64,000 nucleotides of DNA. Origin: Mayamaea pseudoterrestris (lineage: Eukaryota; Bacillariophyta; Bacillariophyceae; Sellaphorales; Sellaphoraceae). Below the pieces are notes generated by a model. It was not told where the DNA came from and did not search any database. It worked only from the letters and a program-made list of their open reading frames with translations. This document shows positions 50,723-62,200 of this stretch, piece by piece (position 1 is the first letter of the stretch; each line of letters starts with the position of its first letter). Made by a program: the position numbers and the translations under genes. The stretch is taken from contig BROI01000001.1 of the NCBI GenBank assembly GCA_027923505.1, positions 2,288,001-2,352,000 of the forward strand, read 5' to 3'.

Positions 50723-52052
50723 TCAACAGCAACTTGCCGCAGCAGCCACATCTCCCTTTCCACCTCTATTGCTTGTGCTCTTGTTAAATGGCAGTCCACC
50801 TCCACATCCTTCAAATAGGCCGTAGTGTCGATCCCAAGTTCCAATAAAGTCAAAATGGGGTGCAAGTCGAGGATTCTCACGTAGCATTTTATATGTATTG
50901 CCGCAAACAGCAAACACGCGTCCCGTCTCCATCGTGTGATGCTTGTCGAGTGTCCAAGACGAATTGAATCGAGGTATCGTTCCTTTATAGATAACCGCTT
51001 GCCCGTAGTCTGCAAATACGAAATTGGAAGAGAGACGCATGATTTATTAGACAAGCGCCTTAAATTTGGCATCCACGATTAGCTTTCAAAAACGTACCTT
51101 CACACGCCGGTTCTAGCTCGGGCAATTTAAAGAGTCGGTACGTGGCCGAGTAAAATTCCAAACCACCATGCCCCTCTTGATCTACCAAGGCAGCAACATT
51201 TTTATTCTGAATGGTAATGGGTGAATCTTCGACCAAACGTGGATCATTAAAGCCAGCCTGCTTGGCCAACGCCTCAAAGTCGTTCCAATAAAGGGCGCCC
51301 GACAAGCACTCTCCCCACAGTAGAGCATTCTTTTGCAAAGCCATTGGCACTCGACGATTGGTATATACGTCAGAAAAGTACAATTCGCCACCTGGTTTCA
51401 AAAGTTCGTAGCAAGCCTTCAACACGGCCGGCTTGTCGGTGCAAAGGTTGATGACGCAATTGCTGATAATGACATCAAACGTGTTTGGTTCTAGCTCTGG
51501 AATATCAAGAAGTGTCTCCAAGTAACCCTGGTAGAATTCCGTATTCTTGTATCCAAACTTGTCGGCGTGATAGTCTTGAAAGTCCTTGGCAGACTGCAGC
51601 TGTTCGTGCGTCATGTCGACACCTGCAACGCTTCCAGACGCACCGACGAGTTGACTCGCCAAGTAAACGTCTCGGCCAGCTCCGCACCCCAAATCCAAGA
51701 CTCTCGCTCCTTCCAAATTGTAGTTTGGTAGACACAAGCCGCAGCCATAGTACTTTGCTTTCGTTTCGTCGGCTATATTCTTAAGCAAGTCGCGAATGTG
51801 CGTTGGCGGCGAGGCTCCAGTGCAGCAGGCGTTGGTTTGAAGATCGGCCGACGTTTTGAGCGTCTCACCGTAGTATTTTGAAACGACTTGACGCGTCGAG
51901 GAAGCGTCAATGATTTCAACTGCACTTGCAGACGACGAAGAAGCCATGCTGAACAGATTGCTAGAAATTCTAGTGCTGCTGCTACTGCTACTAATCCAGG
52001 CGAACGCGATGCGAGAAAAGCAAAGTGCCAAAAGTAGCGCTCGCTCAATCAT
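50723..52052 (-). CDS. AS3MT: Arsenite S-adenosylmethionine methyltransferase, predicted plastid-targeted
   Basis: Methylates trivalent arsenic using SAM. Exons 51098-52052 and 50723-51009, split by an 88-bp intron that joins EPACE to DYGQAVIYKG; 413 aa. The SAM motif is RVLDLGCGAGRDVYLASQLVG. Conserved arsenic-binding Cys positions are visible in NACCTGA, SNCVINLCTD and WGECLSGALYW. The C-terminal region (GTIPRFNSSWTLDKHH, FDFIGTWDRHYG) matches the family, and the protein ends ASCC. The N-terminus MIERALLLALCFSRIAFAWISS has a signal peptide and an FAW cleavage context. The TM9SF gene starts divergently within 240 bp. Confidence 0.93.
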
Positions 52053-52289
52053 TCAATGACTGTTTCGTCAGACTATCTGAATGAGTATGGTACAGTCGCG
52101 TTTTCAAATGGTACAACTCTGATTTATATCGACTGCATGTGAATCTGTCGCGATTCTTTGTGCTCGTGGAATCGACGGCTGCAATATTGTCATAATTACC
52201 AGTCCGACGCAGATGCAGAACGCCATTCTCTGTGCGACATTAATCGGGTCACGTCCGATGACTGACGGCCCGCACAAAACGCAACCACC

Positions 52290-54459
52290 ATGAGGATTGG
52301 CGGAGGATGCGCTCTTGTTTTTTCACTGCTAGTGGCACATGTCCTAGCAGGAACTTCGGATCATAACTACAAAAAAGGAGATCATGTTGAGCTTTGGGTG
52401 AATAAGGTGCGAATCAAATACTCTCTGCTGCTAGAAAGATCAACCGTTATTTTGAGCAGCCTTTGAAATCGATTGCGAGGGCCATCGAGTCCAAGTAGCA
52501 ATGCTACTTTGCAGATTATATCTAGTACTAGAGATTCATGGATCATCACTGTTATTTGAACCCATGATTCACTCACTCTCTTTCCATGAAATCCTACAGG
52601 TCGGTCCATACGCCAATCCGCAGGAAGCCTACGAGTACTACACACTTCCGTATTGCGCTCCAGAAACCAAGCACCACCCCGACAATGAAGGGCAGTTTAA
52701 CGAATTCAAGCTTCAAAGTATCGGCGAGTATCTCGGGGGACATTCGCTTCGGCACTCTGGTCATGACATATTGTATGGCGAAGACTCGCAAAAGACGGAA
52801 GAATGCTCAACCAAGCCTCTCACCAAGGAACAAGCGCAAGCCTTTGCAAATGCCATTCAACGTCGATGGTTCTACCAAATGTACTTGGATGACCTGCCGC
52901 TGTGGGGAATGGTTGGAGAGCTGCTTCCAAGCTCAGGAAGCAAGGCTGTTTTGAAAGTGAAAGACAAGGACGACAAGGATCGACTGGACCATGTTTCGGA
53001 GGTCGAAGACATTGGAGATCTGCACCCATTCGTTTACACGACACGAAACCTTGTCGTTACCTACAATGGCGATAACATTGTACAAGTCGATTTGACGAGT
53101 GATCCGGCTAGTTTGGTCAAGGTGGAGGAGGGCGTCATTCTCAAATTTACCATGCATGTCAAGTGGAACAAGTCGACGGATCTCTTTCACTCGCGCTTTG
53201 AACGCTACCTTGATCACGACTTTTTCAAGCATCCCATTCACTGGTTTAGCGTTTTCAATTCATTCATGATGGTATTGTTTCTCATGGGATTGGTCGCACT
53301 CATTTTGCTACGAACGCTCAAGAAGGACTACGCGCGATATGGAATTGTCGGTGACATGGAAGCGGGCGACGGAGACGTGGACGACGAAGGCAAGCCACTG
53401 ACGGACAAGTCCAGCGAGGACGCTGGATGGAAGCAGGTGCATGGCGATGTTTTTCGAGCGCCCTCCATGCTGCCCTTGTTTGCCGCTTTGATTGGAACGG
53501 GCTGGCAATTAGTGGTACTCACGCTTGGAGTGATTCTCTTTGCCGTCCTTGGACCGCTCCATGGACAAGTGCATGAGCAACGAGGTGAAGTTTTGCATGC
53601 AGTGATTGTTTGCTACGCCCTTTCGAGCATAATTTCCGGTTATTCGTCGGGCCAATTCTTCAAAATGTACTACCCAACCACGTCGAGTGCTCGTCGCCAA
53701 ACTAGTGGACCGAAACCAATTCTTTGGCAGCTGGTCATGGGGTTGACAGTGCTTTTGCTGCCGACAGTATCAGCTGTTGTGTTGACGCTGCTCAATTCAG
53801 TTTCGCTGTTTTACGGCACGATCAACACAATCCCATTCATGGTCATGTTCAAGCTCTTTTTGATTTGGGTCTTTGTGTCGGTTCCACTTTGCGTCGTTGG
53901 TACGATACTCGGCCGTCACGCTGTTGGCAGCAAGGGATCAACGCCGTCGCCGCTGGATCATTTTCCGTGCCGAGTTAATGCGATTCCTCGACCAATCCCA
54001 GAGGATGTACCATGGTACGGTCGGCCAAGTGGTTTGATTCCATTGGCTGGTTTGTTGTCATTTGGAAGCATCTTCATTGAGCTTTACTACGTCTTGACGA
54101 GTCTTTGGAACTACAAGTTTTACCATGTGTATGGATTTCTGCTTGGCGTTTACTCAATCTTGACCATTGTCGTGGGTATGACATCGATCATTGTCGTTTA
54201 CTTTTGCCTCAATGCGGAGAATTACCTGTGGCAATGGACGGCGTTTGGTAGTGGAGCGTCAACGGCGGCATATGTGTTTTTGTATGGGATTTACTATTTC
54301 TTGTTCAAGACGCAAATGCACGGGTTGCTACAGACGACGTACTACTTTGGATATATGTCGTTGATTGCGATCAATCTGGGTCTCTTGTGTGGCACTCTTG
54401 GGCATGGAGCGGCTAGTCGATTTGTCCGAGCGATTTTCCAAAACGTCAAGGTGGATTAA
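52290..54459 (+). CDS. TM9SF/EMP70 nonaspanin
   Basis: Endomembrane protein of the Golgi and endosomes, involved in sorting and adhesion. Exons 52290-52406 and 52600-54459 (193-bp intron), 658 aa. Exon 1 encodes a signal peptide (LVFSLLVAHVLAGTS) and the conserved lumenal start [32 protein letters not shown]. The lumenal domain contains QRRWFYQMYLDDLPLWGMVGE. The membrane part has nine helices with the family landmarks DYARYG, GWKQVHGDVFRAP and GGRPSGLIPLAG-like PWYGRPSGLIP, and ends EIYYFLFKT-type sequence. C-terminal FQNVKVD fits the KxD Golgi-retention signal. An earlier in-frame Met at 52501 lies in the intron and was rejected. Confidence 0.94.
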
Positions 54460-54830
54460 CGCAGGCTGATTTGGGTTTGCGACTCGTCGGCGTGGAAGTG
54501 TAACGAGGAGTTTGATGCAAGCGCTACTTCACTGTCAGTGGTGTGCGAGTCGATGAACAGTTGCGTACTAGTAGGAAATACAATGTTTACAATCATTAAT
54601 AGCAAGTGTATCATGCATGATCATGTATCAAGTATTGCCTTTGCATTCATTGCGTGATTATTTCATCGAGTGATTGACAATCACTACATGATAAAAAGGC
54701 GACGGTTGTGGATGGCCCGATTCACTCATCATACTGGCAGCACTCGAAGCGTATGGTTCTACAAACAGACTAACAGTTGCGTATAATGTAAACGACCATC
54801 TATTGCGCCACATACTCGTGCAATTGTTAC
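54460..54830. other. Convergent intergenic region
   Basis: About 370 bp between the 3' ends of the TM9SF and MBD-like genes. No repeat or gene recognised. Confidence 0.4.
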
Positions 54831-55541
54831 TCATACAATGGGCGCCGCCATACATTCAAGCGCCTTGTCTTCATCGCCGTCACACTCCTTCAGCTTGGTC
54901 AAGAATAGTTTAGCCTTTTTGACTCCGAGCAATTCATATCCCTTCTTTGGCGTATAAAAGTAATTGTCGCGTCTCGGTCCTTTTCGGCCTCCAGTCTTGC
55001 GCAAAACGACCCGCTGTCGCCATCCGTCAGGCCATGCTCCGCCGTACACCAACGAAAGCGGTTCGACGGGTGGACCGTCGTGTACGAGCATCAAGCCACC
55101 CGCCAATGGTTGCTGCATGCCGGATTCCTCAACAGCGACTTCTTCTGCTGCATGCGCTCGACTTTCTTCTTGACTTGTAGTAGTAGTACTAATCGCTGCT
55201 GCCGCTGCCGCAGCTGCTGCTGCTACTTGGACGGCGTGCGTATGATTGGGAGAATTTGATCGTCCGTGCTTTTTGGAAAGAACATCAGCTACAACTTCAT
55301 CCGACAAGACCTCAATCGCATGCGTAAAATCAACTTGATTGTTTTCAACGCTATTGGCCGCTGCATCCAAAAGTTCCTGCTTGTATTTGACCGTTCGAGG
55401 TGTTTCCGGTTGTTGATTGTGCGGATCAGCAGCGTAAACGTCCTCCGCCTCATCTTCCACGTCATCATCCTTGAGACACGCCAGATCGTCGGCGTCTTCC
55501 CGCAACGCATTTTCATGGTCCTTTTCCTCTGACTCGGACAT
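54831..55541 (-). CDS. MBD-like (methyl-CpG-binding-domain-like) protein
   Basis: Single exon, 236 aa. Residues 1-60 are acidic; a short poly-Ala run follows near residue 110. The C-terminal ~75 residues resemble an MBD/TAM fold: GGAWPDGWRQRVVLRKTGG, then KGPRRDNYFYTPKKGYELLG, and VKKAKLFLTKL. The arrangement 'P-x-GW...V-x-RK(S/T)GG...D-x-Y(F/Y)Y(S/T)P-x-G' is what MBD proteins show. The domain is at the C-terminus, with an unusually rigid Lys/Arg-rich loop. Whether it binds methylated DNA cannot be told. No other domain is visible. Confidence 0.68.
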   Translation of the reverse strand: MSESEEKDHENALREDADDLACLKDDDVEDEAEDVYAADPHNQQPETPRTVKYKQELLDAAANSVENNQVDFTHAIEVLSDEVVADVLSKKHGRSNSPNHTHAVQVAAAAAAAAAAISTTTTSQEESRAHAAEEVAVEESGMQQPLAGGLMLVHDGPPVEPLSLVYGGAWPDGWRQRVVLRKTGGRKGPRRDNYFYTPKKGYELLGVKKAKLFLTKLKECDGDEDKALECMAAPIV

Positions 55542-55979
55542 GACGCTACGTACAGTAGACTTTAGATACGTGAAGGAATGGCAGCAAACGGGGCGAAAAT
55601 AATAATGGCGATGCGGTGCGGCGCGCCATTAACGTCTGTCGTAGCGGTTACAGCTGCGACAAATCAATGCTCCGTACTGCAGTAACTCGTATAGTATATT
55701 ATACCAATGCCGGTAGTCCCTTTCTCCTTTGATCTGCGCCTTCTTCCTTTACGTTTTACTTGTACAACAAAAAGTTAATAACGAATGTAGGATACTAAAA
55801 CGCAGTCTCCCAAAGTTGTTACTGTACACAGGCATGGCGCTTGATGCGCCCAAAGACGAATCAATGATATCTGCGCAAACATTCCATTGCAACACTTGAT
55901 AAGAAAGGAGAGTGGTCGCACAAGCAAGTATATCAATGACTAGCGTCAGACTTTCAGACTTTGTTCGCCGTTACACTGT
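55542..55979. other. Intergenic region between MBD start and COQ4 end
   Basis: About 440 bp, both neighbours on the minus strand. It should contain the MBD-like gene promoter. Nothing else was recognised. Confidence 0.4.
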
Positions 55980-56786
55980 TCACTTGATTTTCGGTGCAGG
56001 TTCTATTCCAAGTCGCTTCCGCAAATCCACTAGTGGTGTTTCCCATTCGCGTTCGTAATAAACCGTCATCAAAGCTCCAAATTCCATCTGCTGCGAAACT
56101 CTCTTGGCCCATGGCAAGTATACCTTCCAAAGTATCGAGTGCTGCTGCGCATCCAGTCGCAAGGATCCAACCGTTCCGCTCAACGCAGCAAGTGGCAAGC
56201 CCGTTTGAAAAAGTTCCAACCACTTTAAACCAAGCTCGCCCAAGACCGTCGGTGGCAAGTTTGTTAGCGTATGAAAAAAATCATGAGACTGTCGATACCG
56301 AAGCATGACATACGCCAAATCGGGGTCGCAAATGTGCTTGATTTCGTCTCGATCGTCGGGATCAAATCCATGCTTGTGAAGAAAGGCGCCGTAGGCTTGT
56401 CCAAAAGTAATTCTGTCGGAAGGCGTCGCGTGAATAGATTCACTGCTTTGCAAAAGACGTTCATATGGTATGTTTTCCTTGGAAACGATGGGACGTTCCA
56501 GCATTATAAGTCTTCCTTGTTTGTCGTTGAGCATGACGTCGTGCAGTTTCTGCAATGCCAAATGACCAGTCAATTCACCTACGACAGCCACTGCATCAGC
56601 TCTTGTAGGATCTAAAACCGCCGCCATTGCATTTTGCACAAGTGTAATCATATTGGATGGCGATTGCGTTTGCGACTGCGATCGAGGGCACCCATAGAAT
56701 GGAATGCCGTCGCTAGCAAATGGTCGAGTTCGTTGCCCAAGCGCACGTCTAGAGGGGATTTTGACATTGTGAATTGTTAACCGCAT
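55980..56786 (-). CDS. COQ4: COQ4 ubiquinone biosynthesis protein
   Basis: Mitochondrial matrix-side scaffold or decarboxylase/hydroxylase of the coenzyme Q synthome. Single exon, 268 aa. The first ~40 residues are Arg/Ser-rich without acidic residues (MRLTIHNVKIPSRRALGQRTRP), fitting a mitochondrial presequence. The conserved core includes DPTRADAVAVVGELTG, LLQSSESI, YVMLRYRQSHDFFHTLTNLP with the COQ4 metal motif (HDxxH), and GLKWLELFQTGLP. The length matches yeast and human COQ4. Confidence 0.93.
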   Translation of the reverse strand: MRLTIHNVKIPSRRALGQRTRPFASDGIPFYGCPRSQSQTQSPSNMITLVQNAMAAVLDPTRADAVAVVGELTGHLALQKLHDVMLNDKQGRLIMLERPIVSKENIPYERLLQSSESIHATPSDRITFGQAYGAFLHKHGFDPDDRDEIKHICDPDLAYVMLRYRQSHDFFHTLTNLPPTVLGELGLKWLELFQTGLPLAALSGTVGSLRLDAQQHSILWKVYLPWAKRVSQQMEFGALMTVYYEREWETPLVDLRKRLGIEPAPKIK

Positions 56787-57139
56787 CTTCCAGTGATAAA
56801 AGTATCAGTAGGGAACGAATGACTATGTATTTGCTTGACAATGGTAGGAACATGCGTCAATTTCCCATGGCGATGGGCGAGTACGAAACGATCGTCGGGA
56901 TCCAGTATGATAACCGCTACGATGTTGCTTCGGTACACTTTGTTCTATACTACCAATAAGTTTGATTCAAAGTTATGGCGTACACTACTTGTACAGTAGA
57001 ACGCTGGCCAGACGTTGCATCATCACCGCCGTCCATTATTCGAACGCGAGATTCGTTCGTCGCCGCGCCTCATCCTTCGACTCGCCACAAGTTCCATCCA
57101 CTGTCGAATACGAGCATACCTAAACCGTAGCACGTAAGC
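56787..57139. other. Divergent promoter region COQ4/eEF1B-gamma
   Basis: About 350 bp between two genes read outwards. The eEF1B-gamma promoter should be strong, but I could not assign elements. The frame at 56774 overlapping it is not supported. Confidence 0.4.
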
Positions 57140-58565
57140 ATGCCTGCTCCTTCGTATACCCTCTATGCTCCAGAGGCTTCCTTTCGTGCCTTTTCGGTTC
57201 TAATTGCTGCCGAATACAATGGCGTTTCGATCAATGTAGATACTGACTTGAAGCATGCCTCCAAGAGCCCCGTCGGCAAGCTTCCCTTGCTGCAGTTGCC
57301 TGATGGATCAACCATCTTCAGTAGTCATGCCATGGCCAAGTATGTCGCTGGCTTGAGACGCGATACTGGATTGCTTGGCGAAACTTCGCAGGAAACGGCG
57401 GCGATTGACGCTTGGATGGATTGGGCTTCACATGATGTTGAGCTTCCAGCCTGCGTTTGGTTTTATCCGGCAGCGGGATACATTCCCTTTCAAGAAAATG
57501 CGTAAGTTCATAATGCGATCGGAGAATGGACGTGCTAGATGTCGTGATCACAGGGTTGCGTGCTTTGTTCGTGTCGCGCAAAGTGAAATGGCGAGTTGTC
57601 AATCCTTGATGAGTAACGACTTGTCACGCTTCGTCGGTAATTAACTTTACAGAATTTACTGACATTTTCGGCAATCAATTCTTTCCTATTCCTTTAGCTA
57701 CATCAAGGCCAAGACGGACCTTGCTGCCGCATTGACTGTCCTTGACGGATATTTGCTCGACAAGACGTACTTGGTTAGTAATCAGGTGACGCTTGCTGAC
57801 ATTGTCGTTGCTTCGACTTTGTTGTATCCATTCAAATTGGTTTGCGACAAGAACTTTATCAAGCCATTTGGAAATGTCATGCGTTGGTTCAATACCTGCG
57901 TCAATCAGCCTGAATTTGTCCAAGTCGTCGGCAAGGTGACGTTATGCAAAAAGGAGTTGTTAGCCAAGGGACAGTCCGCCGGAGGAGCGGCGGCTCCTAA
58001 GAAGGACGCCAAGAAGAAGGAGGACAAGAACGAAGCAGCTGCCGAAGTCGATTCGGAAGTTGCGCCTGTTAAGAAGGAGGAGCACCCCTATAAGATTATG
58101 GACCGTGAGACACCCTCGCCATTCATCATGGACGCTTGGAAGAAGCAGTATTCCAACGCACCTACTTACGAGGAGTCGATGAAGTGGTTTTGGGAAAATT
58201 TTGACGCCAATGGCTATTCCCTCTGGTTGCAAAACTACAAGTACAATGAAGAAAACAAGATGGTCTTCATGACAAGTAATGCCGTTGGAGGCTTTCAACA
58301 GCGCAGCGATGAAGTTCGCAAGTGGGCATTTGGTGTCATGGATGTGCTTGGAACGGAAGACACTACGCTCGAAATCAAGGGTGTTTGGTTACTGCGTGGA
58401 CAGACGGTGGAATATTTGCTGGCGGCGAACGACGATGCCAACTGGTACGACTGGACTAAGCTTGACCCAACGAATGAAGAACACAAGCAGATTGTTCAGG
58501 ATTACTGGTGCAGCGAGGAAACCCTCGAAGACAAGCCAATTCAGGACAGCAAAGTGTTCAAGTAG
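57140..58565 (+). CDS. EEF1G: Elongation factor 1-gamma (eEF1B gamma)
   Basis: Structural subunit of the eEF1B nucleotide-exchange complex in translation elongation. Exons 57140-57501 and 57698-58565 with a 196-bp intron; 409 aa. The N-terminal half is a GST-like domain (thioredoxin fold with SPVGKLPLLQLPDGSTIFSSHAMAKYV; helical part with YLVSNQVTLADIVVAS). A Lys/Ala/Glu-rich linker follows (PKKDAKKKEDKNE). The C-terminal EF1G domain has PSPFIMDAWKKQYSN, FWENFDANGYSLW and GVWLLRGQTVEYLL, and ends DSKVFK. The length is standard. Confidence 0.95.
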
Positions 58566-59215
58566 TGCCTGTGTGAGTGCAGCTGCCTGTGGGTGTTAGG
58601 GGTGCGACAAGTGGCTTTTGAGGTGTGACATGCTTTGAAGTTGGACGAATGCCTGATGTGGTCATGTTGCATGTTGAAAAATCTTTAGACCGGCTTGTAA
58701 TAATTATTTTAGTATCAATATAAGCAAGTACTGTATGTGACTTTGGCAACCCTGTAGGAGTTCTCCCCATGACCTTTCTCCCTACGACAAATGTCGGTGG
58801 CACAGCCTTAGAGGGTGAGCACCCATCGTAGTATCACTGACCCGTACGAAGTAGGGTCCAGTGAGTACAAACTTTCTCGCGTCTGTCACTCAAGATGTCT
58901 GTACGACTAGGGTAATGAAACTTCAACGTACAGAACCCGTCATGTCACCTAGGACGCAGGCTACCAATCCGCTACATCGCGTCACCCCCCTTAGCCTAGA
59001 CCTGGGTGACACATCCTTTTAAAACACTCTTACGATCCAGCACTGTACCAAGTACGCCCATTGGCATCCGTCTGGGCTTGAATCAACTGGGACTGCGCAG
59101 TGTTGGCGCGCTGCTGGGTTCGCTGCTGGGCTGAGTTGGCTAAGAACTGACGCAAGAAGCTATCCGGCTGCCCCCCACTGGTTACACTAGGAGCAGTTCC
59201 TGGTGGGTAGTACTG
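58566..59215. other. Boundary segment between the last gene and the satellite array
   Basis: About 650 bp. After the eEF1B-gamma 3' region there is a non-repeated stretch. A minus-strand frame (59030-59254, 74 codons) is open from inside the first satellite copy to a stop at 59030; its unique part is Gln/Ala-rich (FLRQFLANSAQQRTQQ). I do not recognise it. It may be the remnant 3' end of a gene or an element whose upstream part is not present here. Confidence 0.4.
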
Positions 59216-62200
59216 CGGATCTGGAAGCAGGCAACGTGCAGGAAGCAAATGCACAAAGTGAATGCACTATACAATATCCATTTGTGACCTTGGATCATGC
59301 CCCAAGCCAGTTTACAAAGAGATTGTGGGGATCTGATGTTTGCCACTGCTAGGGTAGGCAGTCACATAGTACCTGCTAACTGAAGCTGCTGACCTGAAGG
59401 CAAAAGGCAAGCAGGAGGCTGATGTGCAAAACAAATTCACCAAGGAGGTATGTCTTGTGCCCTCGGATCATGCACAGTGGCTGTACACATAGAGTGTGTG
59501 GGCACTTCATGTTTGCCACTGCTAGGTTGGTGTTCGGCAGTTGGGTAGTACATACCAGCAACTTCTGTGGATCTGGAAGCAGGCAACATGCAGGAGGCAA
59601 ATGCACAAAGTGAATGCACTATACAATATCCATTTGTGACCTTGGATCATGCCCCAAGCCAATTTACAAAGAGATTGTGGGGATCTGATGTTTGCCACTG
59701 CTAGGGTAGGCAGTCACATAGTACCTGCTAACTGAAGCTGCTGACCTGAAGGCAAAAGGCAAGCAGGAGGCTGATGCGCAAAACAAATTCACCAAGGAGG
59801 TATGTCTTGTGCCCTCGGATCATGCACAGTGGCTGTACGCATAGAGTGTGTGGGCACTTCATGTTTGCCACTGCTAGGTTGGTGTTCGGCAGTTGGGTAG
59901 TACATACCAGCAACTTCTGCGGATCTGGAAGCAGGCAACATGCAGGAGGCAAATGCACAAAGTGAATGCACTATACAATATCCATTTGTGACCTTGGATC
60001 ATGCCCCACGCCAGTTTACAAAGAGATTGTGGGGATCTGATGTTTGCCACTGCTAGGGTAGGCAGTCACATAGTACCTGCTAACTGAAGCTGCTGACCTG
60101 AAGGCAAAAGGCAAGCAGGAGGCTGATGCGCAAAACAAATTCACCAAGGAGTATGTCTTGTGCCCTCGGATCAAGCACAGTGGCTGTACGCATAGAGTGT
60201 GTGGGCACTTCATGTGTGCCACTGCTAGGTTGATGTTCGGCAGTTGGGTAGTACATACCAGCAACTTCTGCGGATCTGGAAGCAGGCAACATGCAGGAGG
60301 CAAATGCACAAAGTGAATGCACTATACAATATCCATTTGTGACCTTGGATCATGCCCCAAGCCAGTTTACAAAGAGATTGTGGGGATCTGATGTTTGCCA
60401 CTGCTAGGGTAGGCAGTCACATAGTACCTGCTAACTGAAGCTGCTGACCTGAAGGCAAAAGGCAAGCAGGAGGCTGATGCGCAAAACAAATTCACCAAGG
60501 AGGTATGTCTTGTGCCCTCGGATCATGCACAGTGGCTGTACGCATAGAGTGTGTGGGCACTTCATGTTTGCCACTGCTAGGTTGGTGTTCGGCAGTTGGG
60601 TAGTACATACCAGCAACTTCTGCGGATCTGGAAGCAGGCAACATGCAGGAGGCAAATGCACAAAGTGAATGCACTATACAATATCCATTTGTGACCTTGG
60701 ATCATGCCCCAAGCCAGTTTACAAAGAAATTGTGGGGATCTGATGTTTGCCACTGCTAGGGTAGGCAGTCACATAGTACCTGCTAACTGAAGCTGCTGAC
60801 CTGAAGGCAAAAGGCAAGCAGGGAGGCTGATGCGCAAAACAAATTCACCAAGGAGGTATGTCTTGTGCCCTCGGATCATGCACAGTGGCTGTACGCATAG
60901 AGTGTGTGGGCACTTCATGTTTGCCACTGCTAGGTTGGTGTTCGGCAGTTGGGTAGTACATACCAGCAACTTCTGCGGATCTGGAAGCAGGCAACATGAT
61001 GGGAGGCAAATGCACAAAGTGAATGCACTATACAATATCCATTTGTGACCTTGGATCATGCCCCAAGCCAGTTTACAAAGAGATTGTGGGGATCTGATGT
61101 TTGCCACTGCTAGGGTAGGCAGTCACATAGTACCTGCTAACTGAAGCTGCTGACCTGAAGGCAAAAGGCAAGCAGGAGGCTGATGCGCAAAACAAATTCA
61201 CCAAGGAGGTATGTCTTGTGCCCTCGGATCATGCACAGTGGCTGTACGCATAGAGTGTGTGGGCACTTCATGTTTGCCACTGCTAGGTTGGTGTTCGGCA
61301 GTTGGGTAGTACATACCAGCAACTTCTGCGGATCTGGAAGCAGGCAACATGCAGGAGGCAAATGCACAAAGTGAATGCACTATACAATATCCATTTGTGA
61401 CCTTGGATCATGCCCCAAGCCAGTTTACAAAGAGATTGTGGGGATCTGATGTTTGCCACTGCTAGGGTAGGCAGTCACATAGTACCTGCTAACTGAAGCT
61501 GCTGACCTGAAGGCAAAAGGCAAGCAGAAGGCTGATGCGCCAAAAAAATTCACCAAAGAGGTATGTCTTGTGCCCTCGGATCATGCACAGTGGCTGTACG
61601 CATAGAGTGTGTGGGCACTTCATGTTTGCCACTGCTAGGTTGGTGTTCGGCAGTTGGGTAGTACATACCAGCAACTTCTGCGGATCTGGAAGCAGGCAAC
61701 ATGCAGGAGGCAAATGCACAAAGTGAATGCACTATACAATATCCATTTGTGACCTTGGATCATGCCCCAAGCCAGTTTACAAAGAGATTGTGGGGATCTG
61801 ATGTTTGCCACTGCTAGGGTAGGCAGTCACATAGTACCTGCTAACTGAAGCTGCTGACCTGAAGGCAAAAGGCAAGCAGGAGGCTGATGCGCAAAACAAA
61901 TTCACAAAGGAGGTATGTCTTGTGCCCTTGGATCATGCACAGTGGCTGTACGCATAGAGTGTGTGGGCACTTCATGTTTGCCACTGCTAGGTTGGTGTTC
62001 GGCAGTTGGGTAGTACTTACCAGCAACTTCTGCGGATCTGGAAGCAGGCAACATGCAGGAGGCAAATGCACAAAGATAATGCACTATACAATATCCATTT
62101 GTGACCTTGGATCATGCCCCAAGCCTGTTTACAAAGAGATTGTGGGGATCTGATGTTTGCCACTGCTAGGGTAGGCAGTCACAAAGTACCTGCTAACTGA

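Noticed and set aside
52501-52599. Internal Met start for the TM9SF gene
   Set aside because: The stretch lies in the intron; exon 1 at 52290-52406 supplies the signal peptide and the conserved lumenal start.
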